In this document: positions 24,867 through 38,307 of the stretch, piece by piece
How positions within the stretch are numbered: the first letter of the stretch is position 1
How the letters are laid out: each line of letters starts with the position of its first letter
NCBI RefSeq assembly: GCF_000972845.2
Contig: NC_040028.1
Coordinates: 10,238,038-10,302,037, forward strand
Origin: Larimichthys crocea
Taxonomy: Eukaryota > Chordata > Actinopteri > Sciaenidae
Direction: 5' to 3'
DNA: 64,000 nucleotides
Made by a program: the position numbers and the translations under genes
Notes under the pieces: generated by a model
What the model saw: the letters and a program-made list of their open reading frames with translations, nothing else
Database searches by the model: none
Told to the model about the DNA's origin: nothing

Positions 24867-25725
24867 CTGAGCAGTAAATCAAGAAGCACTTCCTTAGTAA
24901 TATCTTACGTTTGACATCTTTTGTCTCTTTTAAACAACACGTTTTTTTTATTGGTGCCAATAAAATATTTTCTACCTTGTTTACTTCCGTGTAATATGCC
25001 ACTTTGTAGTCAAACTATGCTCTACATTGTTTACTCCACTGTTTGCTTTAAGATTGAGCTTTTTGTCAATGCCTTATCAAAGTTCTCACTATCTAACATC
25101 ATTCTCCGCATACTCATGTCCCTGAAGGAAAAAAAAAAACATCGTATGGCAATCTGTGGCAGACAATACTACCGCACCCCCAAGCTTTTGTAATACAGGG
25201 AAGTCAGTCAAATGGATAAATTAGTGTCACTGCACTTGTCCACCTCCCTATTGGGGGTTATCTCCCCTCCGCATCCCACCAACATGCATCATGTTTGATG
25301 GCTGCAGGCGACTATTCATGTCAACTCAAAACCCGTCGCTTAACAACCTCTGGCCTCTGTACTATCAATCACAGAGTTCTTGCACACACTCACACATGCA
25401 GTACATAGTAAATAATCTACATGCATGCGCCCGTACACTTATATAGGTTATTCATAACACGCCAGTGATTTTTGTCACATGCAAGTAAGAATAATCCAAG
25501 CCTAGACAAGGCACACAATAATGCACAGACACAAAAGAAAAGACTGCATTTTGAAGGTTGCTGGTAAAGCAAACAATCAGCCAGCTGCATCACGTCAGTG
25601 CATGTGGTCACTGTCATATCTCAACAGACAATGAAGAGTTAGTCAGGCTGTCTTCAAATTAAAAGGGTGGAGGGAAAGCCAGAAATTAATGCTTCACGTA
25701 GATGAGAGAATGAACAACGACAAAC

Positions 25726-25899
25726 ATGTCAGCCAACACTAGAGGCTCGGCAGCACGGGCGTCTGCGATAGCACGACTTCAATATGACGGTAGCGTTTCT
25801 GTGAAACACTTCAATTACGACGAACAAAAACGGGTTAACACAGAATTAGAACTTTTGGGAGTGACTGCAGGCTTTGGACATGCAACAGTGAAGAAATGA
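25726..25899 (+). other. CpG-rich 57-codon open frame
   Basis: ATG at 25726 to TGA at 25897-25899. The first 120 bp contain about ten CpGs, clearly more than the surroundings. The peptide begins MSANTRGSAARASAIARLQY and contains NYDEQKRVNTELELLGV. It is not recognised. It could be a small coding exon, the start of a transposon reading frame, or a conserved non-coding patch. Confidence 0.25.
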
Positions 25900-28462
25900 C
25901 AGGATCATAACAGGCCCAATTTTCTATTCAAGCAAAACCCGGCCCACTTGACTGGCAGCATAAAATGGGAGAAAAGCTGGGGGTTTTTTTCTGTTCAGAG
26001 TTGTGTGCTGAAACTGTGCAATGTTCATTTTGAAAACAAATCAGAATCACATCAGAATCAGAATAGTATTTCTGATTCTGATTCTGAAAACAAAACAAAA
26101 AAAGGGGTGGGGGCATTTAAAGTCTTTAGAAGACAACATGAGTATAAATCATGACAAAAAAATCATTGATTAGTATTTAGTCTGAGCATTTTGAAAATCC
26201 ATGCAGGCTGTAATACATATCCCACGTCTCCTTAGTATTCTTTCCATAACCCAAAACTACCAAAATAATAAATGCAGTAATATAACCACAGCACGGAAAC
26301 ACACATCACAGTGCTGAAAAGACAGTTTTTACCCTCAGGCATTCAGAATCGTGAACAGTGGTTGTGCAATTTGACACACTACTCTGTTATTGTACCGTTT
26401 GTTGTTTTTATTGTCCTTTGAATGTCCTTTAGTGTCTTTTCATTCTTTCATTGCAGTCGTATTGCCACAAGCACCTTTTTTCATGTGCATTTGAATACAT
26501 GTAATGACTACATATTAATGATGTATTTACTTGCCCTGACTATTTCTCTGCTGTTATATTATAGTCATTGCAAAACCACAGGCCCTCAGATACAGAGATT
26601 TTAATTGTTTGAGCTGTGTTTGCCACATATAAACCTGATTGACTGACTGACCTTATTAAGGTAGTACAAGTCTGTCACTTCACATGTTTATTTTTAGGGA
26701 ATTTTGTCCAGGACAACTCAAAATGAGCAAACATAGCCAGACTATTTAAATTCCTATGTCACTAACAGAAAAAGACTACCAGCAATGAAATGTCAGCATT
26801 TTAGCAGCCTTTAATTGGTTTATATGGCCATAACAATGTATGTATAGCAATTTATGAAAGTGAGTCTTTGGAGAAATAGAGCATTAGACAAATAAAATCC
26901 CACTGATTCACCACACATCACACCTCAGTGTGACAGCTGTGACAACTGATTTAGTAATCTCAGTTATACAACAACATCTATCCTGAGATTGGCCTGGGAG
27001 ATTAGCCACCGTGAGCTAGTCGTCTTATCTTATCCCTAAAAAATAACCCAGTAACTAAGTAATAACTGTATTTCTCCATTATTGATGGATCATTCCTTCA
27101 CAGATGATGATACAGTGTTTTTTTTTTAAGATCATTAGCTGTCAGCCAATCAAATTTTCATTTAAAAATCTGTACATCAAAATAGATAGATCATTTAGCA
27201 AACTGCTCCACTGGGTCTTGCCCTATGCCACAGGAATACAGCAGTTTGATTAGTCAGTTGTCATACATCATCTTGCACTTTATGCACTTCTTTCCCTGCG
27301 GACCTTTGTCGTGTCCATATCCCCAGGCTACTTGCCACACGGCACTGATTATAGCTCAGTGGAAGTCATCAATCATCACAGTCAACCAAAAGGTTCTGTT
27401 CAAGTTTGCTATGTTCATGAAATTTTTTGATTATTATGAAATTCCTGAAACACTATTTGCTCCCTCAACTTTATATACAACTGTGCAGATATACAAGGTT
27501 GGATATGCCTGTTTTTATCTCACATATTGCCTCACATGCCGAGTAGAGAACTGCATCGCTAGATGTATGCAGCGCTTTCACTCTTCTTAAGAATGAACTG
27601 GCCATTAGGAAAGATTCACTCTACAATGCCTGTTTAAAGCCTGAAAGGCCACTGCTTAATGATTGCATTTGAAATGCACCTTTATTAAGATCCAATGTGA
27701 ATTCAGATTAATTAACTGCTGAACAAGGGAGTGAACAGCCACACAACCCCAGACCGATGAAAAAAAGGAAAGAAAGAAAAAAACAGCACTGCACAAATGT
27801 CACTTCATAAAGAACCTTTGATGCTGGGCACAATGTAACTTTGTACAATAGCGCATTATGGGGACCCTGGACTCAGGAAGAAAAGATCTTGTAAGCCCTG
27901 GGAGAAATAGAGCTTGTATAACACTAGGAAGTGGAGACAAGAAGATGACAACTGTTTTAAAAAAAAGTTGAGAAACGTTCAAACAAGTTGTCAACAGTGG
28001 GTGGCAGTGGTGGATGACAGGCAGCAGACTGAAATGAAATGTCAAAAAGAAATGCTTGGGAGGGATAGGGGTCTAATGAACCTGAATAAGATATTCAACA
28101 TAACGAAAGAAGAAGGTAAGACAGAAAATCGCTCTCAACTCCTAAGCCTCACCCGTGTCCCCACTTGGGTCAGCCGAGAATGACTTCCTAAGCCTCCTTC
28201 CAGCCCCATGCTGTCTTCCATCAAGCAAGACAGCACACTGTCATCATTGTTCATTAAAGGGGACATATGAGCAAGGCCTTGATGTGCTGGACTGTCTGTC
28301 ATCTAATGTAATGCATCTAAATATGTCTGTCCTTGTAAAGGCAAGTAGAGCTGAAACAAAAGAGGCTGCCTCTGTTTGGACCAGTGAACTTTATTGATTG
28401 TGCGATGTAAGCCGGAACATGTACGTAAGTGTATGTGTGTGTATGTTGAAGAATGTATAGCT

Positions 28463-28512
<50 letters not shown>
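28463..28512. repeat. Compound (TG)11(TA)14 microsatellite
   Basis: A TG run passes directly into a TA run. Confidence 0.97.
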
Positions 28513-28513
<1 letters not shown>

Positions 28514-28799
28514 GTGTTACAGTATGTGCAAATGACAGCTCCACTGATACAGGTCCAACCAATTTAAAATTCATCAGATTCAGTTTGTAAAATGAAACCA
28601 TCAACCAATTTCTAGGTGTATGTGTGGAGGTCTGCACATTAAAAAGCATTGCAAACAGTCTTTGGTATGCAATTTTAATGTGGAGGATTTGTGTCTACAC
28701 ACATCTGTATCCATAGTAATTCATTAGTTCACAACGAAGTAAAAAGAATTAAAAGCAAAACCGGAGAAGACGAGACCCCAGGGAGGATAGAATATGCAC

Positions 28800-29010
28800 A
28801 AGTTAGGTGTTCTGTTTACTCATATGCTAATTTATCCCCATGCTAAAGCCCTCACGTAAAATGGATTTTCTGCGCTCGGCTATTAAATAATGAGCTCTCA
28901 CCATCCAGCTGTTTCTTGCTTTATTTCCCATTCGCTCTGATGCGCACACGTTTATCTCCACTTTATGCATTATTTACTTGATGCTCTTCTTTGTGAAACA
29001 AGTGATCGCT
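28800..29010. promoter_or_regulatory. Candidate enhancer-like conserved patch
   Basis: This is a repeat-free segment with an octamer-like ATATGCTAATTTA (28822-28834), a homeodomain-like TATTAAATAATGAG (28881-28894), an E box CAGCTG (28906-28911) and retained CpGs. The call rests on composition and motifs only. Confidence 0.25.
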
Positions 29011-29397
29011 GATTTTCTAAAATTTAAGTGCTGCTCGATATCTTGTTCACGTACATGTTATCATCCGATTTATTATATATTTCATATTTTGAAAGTCCTT
29101 TATGATCTGAAATAAAATTTGAAACCTTGAGCCTTATTCAAAACCCATGGCATAGCTTTTAAAAGATGCATGGTCTTTAATCTAAAAACAGGTTTGCTTG
29201 CCTTTTTTTTTTTGGCTCTGTAGATAAAAGGTTTCATCAGTCTGGTCTGAAAGTTTTTATAATGTAACTGACATGCAACTAATATTTGAAAGATTGTTTG
29301 CCTTATTCAACCTCTTCTTAAGCTTTACTGTGGTCCAATAAAACATAATAAGAATGCTTTTACCTTTGCACACAAGTAAAAATGTCAATACTTCCAT

Positions 29398-29457
29398 ATT
29401 AGATTAGATTAGATTAGATTAGAAATACTTTATTAACCCCAAACTGGTAAATTGCAT
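29398..29457 (-). mobile_element. Retrotransposon 3' tail
   Basis: (ATTAG)5 is followed by aaatactttattaaccccaa then actggtaaattgca. Read on the minus strand this is '...AATTTACC...GGGGTTAATAAAGTATTT' plus (CTAAT)n, the common end of a fish non-LTR element. Only the last 60 bp remain. Confidence 0.6.
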
Positions 29458-32400
29458 CATATCTCTGTATTGTTACTCAAATACAATGACAGAATCATTT
29501 CAGAAGAACACTGTTCAAAGCCCTATGGGCAACATCAGGTACTACCGAATTTAAATGGCAGACTTTGATATGTGAATATCTAAGGACCGTCAGAACTTTA
29601 ACACTCAGAAATCAGTTGATTTTTTTTTTTTTTGAGCAGTTGGTGAAGATTAAGATGATGAAAAATCACTTGTCTTTGTTGTTTCGCACTGACTGCACTT
29701 GTTGCGTGTGCCGTTTCACCTTTAGTTAATGTACGTGGACATTTGGTTGATAATTCTGTGACGTTCATTTAAGCAAAATTGTTACTTCACCAAACCCACA
29801 ATGTCTATAATGAATCTGTACACAAACAGAAATGTAAAAAAAAAAAGTGCTTTTAGACGTGCAGTGTCTGACGCCATCGTGTAGGTAGCCCTTCACAAGC
29901 AACAGGGGTGCAGCGAGTTACAGAGCCCAGCTGTTCACCAAGAACCTGTCATTGAAAGTGGAAATGATCTAACTCTCAGAGAGAAAGCAAATGAGCTTAT
30001 TTCCCAAATGCTGAACTACTCCTTTAACTCTTGAGAGGAGGCCTCACACACTTTAGCACTCTGGCGAGGATGACAGATCCACAGACAAATGGGCCACAAT
30101 GAAAACTGTCTGCAGCACAGTGACATTGTTTCTATAACCAGCAGTCACTGCCTTCTCCTGGTTGCTCTGTCTTCATCATCCGAGTCAGTACTACTGCTGC
30201 TGCCTGCCAAGCCTTAGCAGTAGAAGTCTGAGCCTTGCTCTGCCTGGCTTTGAGCACTGTTATGTGAGCTGTGGACTAAAATCAGCTTTGACACTGACTA
30301 TATGTTGCATAACGTGAAACAATCCATAATGCTCTGTACATACAGTATATATAGAGAAAAGCTGTTTGACTGTCTAAAACGCAGTTCTTAACTTCAACAG
30401 CTGTCTGGGTTTCAGTGATGTTCCTTTAGAGAAAAGGAAGACAAGCGCTCCCTCTTTCTCTGCCCACATCACAATAAATTACAGGTATATGAGTATTTGA
30501 TGTTACAGTGAAGTAAAGGTTTATGTTTTATTATTAACAAAAGAAGCTGTAGACTATATAAAGCTGGTAACTTATGAAAGTGTTTTCTTACTTATTTTTA
30601 TAATTCTGTTGATGCTACGTGTGTATCATTTTACAGGAAATAAACAAAACAAAAATTAGCAGCAGCTGAGCGTGGCCAAGCCAACCTGGAACAGGGTTGT
30701 TGTTGTGCTGAACGGTTCCAGCAGCGAGTACATAAAGGTGTGGTATCACGCATCAGTTAGTTGCCAACTGTGATAGGATTGCGATTAGATGAGAGGGTGA
30801 AAAAGTCGTATGATTCATTTCCTGTACGGAATTATTTCTTGCCACCAATTGTGTTAAAGTTAAAGCAGCTTCTTTAAAAATCTGGCAACATAAGAAACCC
30901 CAGACAGCAAGAGGCAACAGTTTAAAAAGAAAATGAACTTCAAAACTCAGAAATCCTGTAGGCTGATGCCTTGTTTACCAACCTGGCTGGTCTGTGATGT
31001 TTAATAATAAAAGTCACTAAAGGGATGAAGGAGGCATTATCTAATGCAGTAAGTACAGTTTTCTTAGGATACATCCCACTGCTGTTTAGGAGACATATTT
31101 CACTCTAGTGATTCAGCAGTTCCTGTGGGTGGAAAAGAGATGATATGCAGCACCAGGGGCCATATTCAGAAAACATCTTAAGGATAAAAGTAACTACTAC
31201 CTGGCCAAGTTAAGGAAAACTATATAATTGTCAGTCCAAAAATGTTTTTTTTTTTTTCATAAACTACATTATACTAAAGTATTTATATAATAAACTATTG
31301 TAGAAAGTACAACATTAAAACAAGCTCCTTTGGAGGGCATCAAAATCACAAAGAGCTACTCACAATAAGCACAAAAGAAAACACAACCAAAGTGAGCCTT
31401 ATAAAGGTATGCACTCATCTCCCATGTGTATTTACAATGAGTTGGAGTGCAAAAAATTTACCAAAAATATGTCAGTAAGTCAGTAAGAGTGACTTTAAGT
31501 TATGCCTTAAAAAAAAAAAAAAAGATTTCAAAAACAATTCTGGGGAAATGAGGCCTGTGGCATCCTGCCATCTTATCATTACACCCCTATGTTGAATTAA
31601 CAGCCAGCACACTCACACACACATAATCACAACTAAACAAACATTACAGTACATGCATGCACATACAGTAAAGCAGGTGCTTTGTGGACACAAGTACATT
31701 TCATCACATGTAAAAACATGTGCATGGCAGATAACTCTCCCAGAATGCTGGTTTGTATTTCAGACAGGCGTAAGTTTGCCAGCAAGCTTTGGGTTTAACT
31801 GAAGCTTTCTGGTATTACAAAGCTGGAACTCTTTCAACATGGGTTGATGGCAGCTTCTGTGGAACAGGTTTGATCAAATCAAAATGTGTCAACAGTTCTC
31901 CAGCTGATTAATTACCTCCCTGGAGTTGCCAGTCCTACACAGTCCTGACATGATAACAGTTGAGTGCAGAGTAGCGTGTATAGACCAGGAAAATCGCTTC
32001 ACTTTCAAAAATTGCATTCGTATTCCATCATTACAAAAGGTGACTGGGTGTAATAATGGACTAAGATGATGGTTGTAAATAAAGTCTCCCCACGTTAGCC
32101 TTTTTTATTAAAAAAAAAAATATCTGCACACTGCAATAAGCTATGGGTAAATTATGCACTGCCGGGTAATTCAAGATGTGTTAATCATGCTCTCTTTAAT
32201 TCAAGCTATTCTATTTAGTTACACAACTACGGATGTAAATTTCATTCAAGCTTCAGTAGCAAAAATATTATTTATCTATACAGTAGCTAATTATTCATTT
32301 TCATTATGGTTTTGTCCCTCGTTTGCATGTGATTCTATTCCAGTTGTGCAATTATACTTTGTTTTATCTTGCTGAATATCACTCGCAACTCATGCACTGA

Positions 32401-33458
32401 CCTAATTTCCCCCGCAGGGATAGACACATTTATCTAATCTCATATTAAACATGCAGCTCTTGATCTGTTGATGTTGCGTGTCACCGTAATTACAAAAGAC
32501 ACATGTGAACACGACCATGTGAGCAGGATGGGTTAACTCAGGTTTAACAGACATGGCTAATAACAATCTTTTAGAGGCAAGTTATCCAGCATCGCAGATG
32601 CTCATTAAATCCAGGTAGCCAGGAGACAGCCTGTGGAACTTGGTTTGTGATACAAATCCCTGGTGTAAAGAAAATCACACAAACACATGATAATGCTTAT
32701 ATCCTCCAGATAGTTACTTTCCTGTTCTTCTGACATGAAGTAAAGAGCAGAGAAAAATAAATGGGTAGCTGGGAAGGCCATAGCCCTTCACACTAATATA
32801 GCAAGCCAGTGGATTATAGAGATCAAAGAAATGTGTTTGCAGGATAGACCGTCAGTGCAAATGTGAGTGAGCTACTATATTAGACATATTCTCTTTGCTA
32901 TGGTCTCCTATACTTAACCAATGGTTGAGGGGGAAACTTTCAAAACCCTTGCTGTAACTGCCTACAATTTCATAAATAGAGGTTATTTTCATAAGCCGAA
33001 ATGGAAAAAATATTCAGGTAAAGATCAAATTGAAATCAAACCAGAGCCAAAACTTAAAGTACACACTCAAAAACACTTGACAGGACTGAACCATACAAAA
33101 TGCATCCCCCCCTAAAAAAGAATAAAAATAAAAATACCTTCACCAAACCACTAAAACTGAAACTTTTTTTTTCAGGAAAGACTGAAAAAAAAAGATTGCT
33201 TTCATTTCCAATTGATGAAAAAGAAAAAAAACAATTTTCACAGATGGAGTCATCAAAGTGTGACAGGAAGTGCGATCGCCCACGAGGGGAGCAGGCAATC
33301 CGAATACAAGCACACCTTTTCCTGCACCAAATAAAAACAAAATCCTTACATGTTGGTTTGTTCAGTCTACAAAAGAGCAGTCATCGATGATGTGTGTGTA
33401 TGTTTGTAAATGTGTGTGTTGGTTATGTAACTTCATGTTCCATAAATATCAACTTCTG

Positions 33459-33460
<2 letters not shown>
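29458..33460. other. Unique stretch
   Basis: No gene was recognised. T-runs lie near 29620 and 31240, and an A-run lies at 31508-31522. 'ggggccatattcagaaaaca' (31158 onward) resembles the end of a DNA-transposon MITE, but no second end was found. 32150-32560 is repeat-free and conserved-looking. Confidence 0.5.

Positions 33461-33492
<32 letters not shown>
33461..33492. repeat. (TG)16 microsatellite
   Basis: This is an uninterrupted run of about 32 bp. Confidence 0.97.
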
Positions 33493-33493
<1 letters not shown>

Positions 33494-33721
33494 CTGTGTT
33501 TTCATTCTAAGGACTCATTTGAAGCTGTGTGGCTGATGTCTCTTTCACCTGCTCCTGTCCTCATACAGTTATTCAGCCCAAGCAGACATGCAACTGGCTG
33601 TCACTCAGGTCATGACCTTTCCCTTCACTTCTTCACCTGCCAACTAAGGGTCAGCACTAATGAGTGGCAGGTTGGTCAAATAGGCCAGCTAGGTCAACCT
33701 GACATCCTGGTGACCTCTTGC

Positions 33722-33723
<2 letters not shown>

Positions 33724-33761
<38 letters not shown>
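33724..33761. repeat. (CA)19 microsatellite
   Basis: This is an uninterrupted run of about 38 bp. Confidence 0.97.
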
Positions 33762-33763
<2 letters not shown>

Positions 33764-36700
33764 CCGCATATGCTGCTTTCCTTGCCAATGGGAAGGCCAA
33801 ACCATTGACGTTGTGGCTGATTAAAACAAAAAAAAAAAGAAAGAAAAATTAAAAATTGCTAAGGCTAAATGTGAGTGTACGCATGTGACTGTGTGTGGGC
33901 GAATGAATTGAGGTGATGGGTGTAAGGTGAAGAATAGCGCACAGCAGGAACAGAGAGGGTGGGATTGGGGTAGACAAAAGAAATTTTTAATACATGTGAC
34001 AGCTCTGTCTTCCCAACATGTGCGCTTGAATAATTGATCCTGGCTCTGCTCTCAGTCACAAAGTTTGATGCTTATATGATGTATTTGATATATGGTGTGT
34101 CATGAAATACCAATGCAGACAACAGGGGGTGCAAATTTTGTGGGTGTGAACGTGATATTCTATATTTTCTTATGCGCACATACACACACCTGTCGTATCT
34201 TTGTTCCTCCCAGTTTGTGGTCACTCTACCTGTTGCCACAGTTTTGCTCTTTTTTAAGTCGACATTTAGATACTAAAAGTGGAATTTTGTCATGAAAGGT
34301 GCTAATTTATTCAGCACGCACACACACGTTGGTAACATTGTTCCTAACGTATAACCATGCAGTGATTTTAAATCACTACAAACTACAGTGTGTTTTATAT
34401 TCCAGATGAGACTTAAGATCAAATCAAAGCAAATTGACTCACGATGATTAAGTTTACTTTATGACCTCTCTCTGTCTCTCTCGCTCTCTTATACATTCTA
34501 TCATACATTTCTTGCGGGATGTAAAACACTGTTCGGATCTCTTTCTGCTTCGCTGCCTCTGCGGCTGCAGCTGCGGAGCTCTGCACACTCACTGTTTGCT
34601 TTTCTGCAGACACACATACACACGCAAAGGCTACTGGCTATGGGCCCACGTAACCATGCCAACAGTCAACAATGTAATGGGAAGGTGCATGTGTGTCAAC
34701 ATCTTCATGAGCTAGAATTACCACTTCGACAAACGCACACACACACACAGACACACAAACACATAAGAATATTGCACATTGAGCAAAGTGTTGTTCGCAT
34801 GACATTGATTTTCCTTCTGTATGAATTAAAAAAAAAACAGTAAAATAATAATAATGAAAAAAAAACCTAAATCCTTTTGTAAGTTAATAGCTTACTCTTT
34901 AAAATGCAAAAAATCAAAAATACAGTTTGTTTTTACAACTTGCAAATTATTTGAAAACAAATGTCCTGTCATTTTCATGAAAAATGAATGACTGCAACTT
35001 GAGTACGTCAAGCAGCATGAAAAGATTTCACTGAACAAAAACGTACAAGCTATGTCAGCACTCTATGTATAAAACGCTGTTCCCATTGGACAGAGAAATA
35101 TGCATTATGACATAATGCTTTTCTGCCCTGGGACTACAGATGGAAATGAGCTGGTTGTTAAATCTGGTACAAAGCAAGTTTTTTTTTTTTTTTTTTTCTT
35201 TTTCTGAGATGTACGTATTTTGTGCATGGTCCCTGCTTGTATACATACATATATACATTTAATAAACTAAAGTAAACTGAATCTATGTTTGGCTGACTGT
35301 AATAAAAAAAAAAATAGCAATATGTATAAGGACAGAAAAGTGTTCATGCAGATTGTGACAGATAAGAATGTGTGGGCACAATCAAGCCACAATATTGCAA
35401 TATTGTATATACAGTATATACACACAGACAATGTTGTGAGACAAAATGCACACTGCTTTTTTCACTCCCACAACTTCTCTAGGCAACTTCTTTGCCTTCC
35501 TTGACCTCAGATCATGAGCAAATTGCCTAAGTAACACAGACAAACATTTTAATGCAATATGCTGTGTATTATATGCAAATAACTGTTCTACAGAATGCTT
35601 CTCACTCTCTCTCTCTCTCTTTCTCTCTCTACAATGCTCTGTATTTGTGCACTCCACAGTACTGTGTGGGAAGCCGTAAACTAGTCACCAGCTTGAAACT
35701 GAGTCTGGCTACACATTATAGTCACTGAATTTGCTACTTTGGTTAAGTAGTGACACATTTTGAGATACACTTTTTAAATTATTTCTTTTAGACAGTACAG
35801 AAGATCCGCACCATTCTCATCAAGAGTGGAAACATGAAGAAACAGCTAATTTAGCCCAGTCCAAAGCACAACGATTAGACATTGTATTGTGTTTGTTCAA
35901 CTTCATTAAACTTTTTTAAATTTTTTTTACAAGTATTAAAGTTCGTGTTGTTTTGGTAGTCAGACATACTTCTTGGATTCCTGTCTTTACAATGTTGTTG
36001 CCAAGCAATGAGTAGAGGTTCTAAGAAGACTGAAAAAGCAGTAATGGTCAATACTAGAACACAACAAATCAACAGTGGTTATCTCATGACACTTTCTAAA
36101 CAAAGCAGGTCTACACTCCAAGTAAGTACGCAACCAAGTAACTACAGTCCATGTGTTGATTTCTTCAGTTATGATGAATGATTTTCTGATAATCAAATTC
36201 ATTGTTAAAAGTTTTTTTTTTTTTCCTCTAAAAGTTTCTGACGGCTATGAAATATTACACTTTTTTGCTTTATTACTAACGGTTAGTTTATAGCCTAGCG
36301 ATGCATTATTAATATTTAAAAAGGAGGCTTGTAAATGTTTCATTTGAATGTGTGATATTGCCATAACATATTAGCCCTGTTAATCATCGTAAAACAGCCA
36401 CTGGATCCAAATAAAAGAAAGAGAGAAGGAATGAAGAATACAAATTTTTGTTAACAATCTTTAGTTATCCTTGACTGAATAAACTAACTTTCAAGGGGCA
36501 CTTCAATGTTAATAAACACATGCACACATTTGGGAACATCAACTCTCCAAAGTGTGTTCTTTATTATGAGTTATTTAATTATTAAAGGACATAGATGTGG
36601 ATATGCTGGGTAATTTTAGTTTTAGTTTAGTTTAGTTGAGCTGGCACCAAAGTGACACCAAGAGGAGCGTTAGAAGATTGCTACTTTAACATAATGACCT

Positions 36701-38184
36701 TTCCTTTTGTTCTTAAGAGATTCAAGGAAGTCCCTGCACCCTGCCACTATTTGCCAAAAAGACATTTCTGCACTTAACTAAAATCATCTTTTTAAATTTC
36801 TGATCAAGATATAATGTGTCATAAACCTCTGTGTTTTAGAGGTTCTCTTATGCATTTTGTTTAACTTTGAGAAAGAGCTAGAGCTTGGAAAGAGTTAGCT
36901 CTATTACTTAACGTGCATGCATGGAATTGTGCTATTCATTGCTCATCTACTGTAAGACGGAACTGTAATGCAATTTTATATTAACTAACAACGAATGCTG
37001 GGAAATAAAAGAATAAGAAACAAAATGTTGCTGTATTTCCCAACTTTGAATATTACAGCTTTTCAACTTTCTTTGCAAACCTTTTTTTTCTTTGTCCTGT
37101 CTTTTCTTTCATCCATTCCCTATTAGATTTTGTGGCAACCTCCAACGCTGCTCGACCTCAGATCAGCTCAACCTAATCACCCTGCCTGTCTGCCTCTACC
37201 TACAGTCAGTCTCTGTATGTACTCCTACTTGTATGCTCAGCAGCGCCTACACACTGTAATATAGATAGCAACTCAGATATAACAAATGTCTCCTGTGCCC
37301 CTATTGAATTACCTGTTTTATTGCACTCAGAAAATCATGCCTGCTCTATCTGTATCTGAGCCCACATAGCCAGGTGAACAATTAGAGAAGAATAAAAAAA
37401 AAGGATAAAATAGGAGCAAAGGTACACATGACCTAGAAATCTGCAGGTCAAGCTTGTGCAAGTTGAATCAGCCACACTGTAAGTACGCTCAACCAGTTGC
37501 ACCACATTGCAGTTCAAAGAAGAAAAAAAAAATATTGCACAACTTTGGCAGTTACAGTTACTGCCATGACTCTATGTACTGTACGCTCGTGTCTGTGTGT
37601 GTGCGTTTCATAATTCCTATCCTAGTGCAAGCACTTCAGGATGGAAAAAAAAACAGACACACATTTGTATTTGATTACATTATAGTGAAGGCTGTTGCCC
37701 AACCCAAATAATGCTCCAACCTCCCACATGAATAGAACAGCTTCACTTACAGATTGCCCATGTTTGCCTTTACTGGATTGGGCAAACAAAAGTATTTGTG
37801 CCAGCGTAAATAAAGATGTGTGTGCATTCTGTTGAGCTGTTGTACATGCACGAGTATGCACATGTTTGTGTACCGTATATGTGATCACCAGTTTATCAGA
37901 ACTACAATTAAATTACATTACATCATGGTAACATGCACAAGAAAAAGACATAACACAACACAATGAAGGCGTGTCCCTGCTCCCCTGGAGTGTGTTATGT
38001 TATGTAATGTAATGAAGTGTTTTCATCTATACAGCTATATGCTTGCAGATTATGATGAACTGTAAGTCAATATTTTCCATCTGTAGAATGCGTTCATGCA
38101 TCTTTATGTACTGTATGTGCATGTGAGTATCATAAGTGTGTGATGCGAGTTTGCACACGTGTTTATATGTGTGTTCATGTGGTG

Positions 38185-38307
38185 TTAATGCCCAGTGTCT
38201 GAGATTAGTGGATATCTATCCTGCTCCGTGTGCATAATCAACTCTGGCTCATGAAGTAAAGCTTTGTTACTCATCACATCTGCGGCCATCACTGAGGCTG
38301 CACCCAC
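38185..38307 (-). other. Terminal-exon-like signal
   Basis: On the minus strand a textbook 3' splice site is present: a TCTAAC branch-point motif, then a pyrimidine tract (ttgtcttttctgtgtcttgcag), with the branch A about 24 nt before the AG at 38308-38309. The sequence after it is open in one frame for 40 codons from 38307 to TAA at 38185-38187, while the other two frames close within 13 codons. The peptide begins VGAASVMAADVMSNKALLHE and ends DRYPLISDTGH. No family is recognised. The nearest minus-strand AATAAA noted is far downstream (near 37312). Confidence 0.25.

Larger units (their letters stand above)
22283..25725. other. Unique stretch
   Basis: No gene was recognised. (CA)18 lies at 23201-23236, and scattered CA-rich patches lie at 23390-23640. 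The exon-like signal at 24792-24866 on the minus strand is listed separately. Confidence 0.55.
25900..29397. other. Unique stretch with conserved-looking patches
   Basis: No gene was recognised. A hairpin is at 26051-26082, and (TG)n(TA)n is at 28463-28512. A balanced-composition, repeat-free region at 27220-27720 includes a 121-codon frame of unknown value, and the patch at 28800-29010 is listed separately. Confidence 0.5.

Noticed and set aside
31158..31215. 'ggggccatattcagaaaaca' resembling a DNA-transposon end
   Set aside because: No matching inverted end or target duplication was found downstream.
34419..34613. Minus-strand 64-codon frame with an alanine run and basic C-terminal half
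   Set aside because: The alanine run reflects a GCTGCAGCC-type patch and the RARETERG part reflects (GA)n; no homology is seen.
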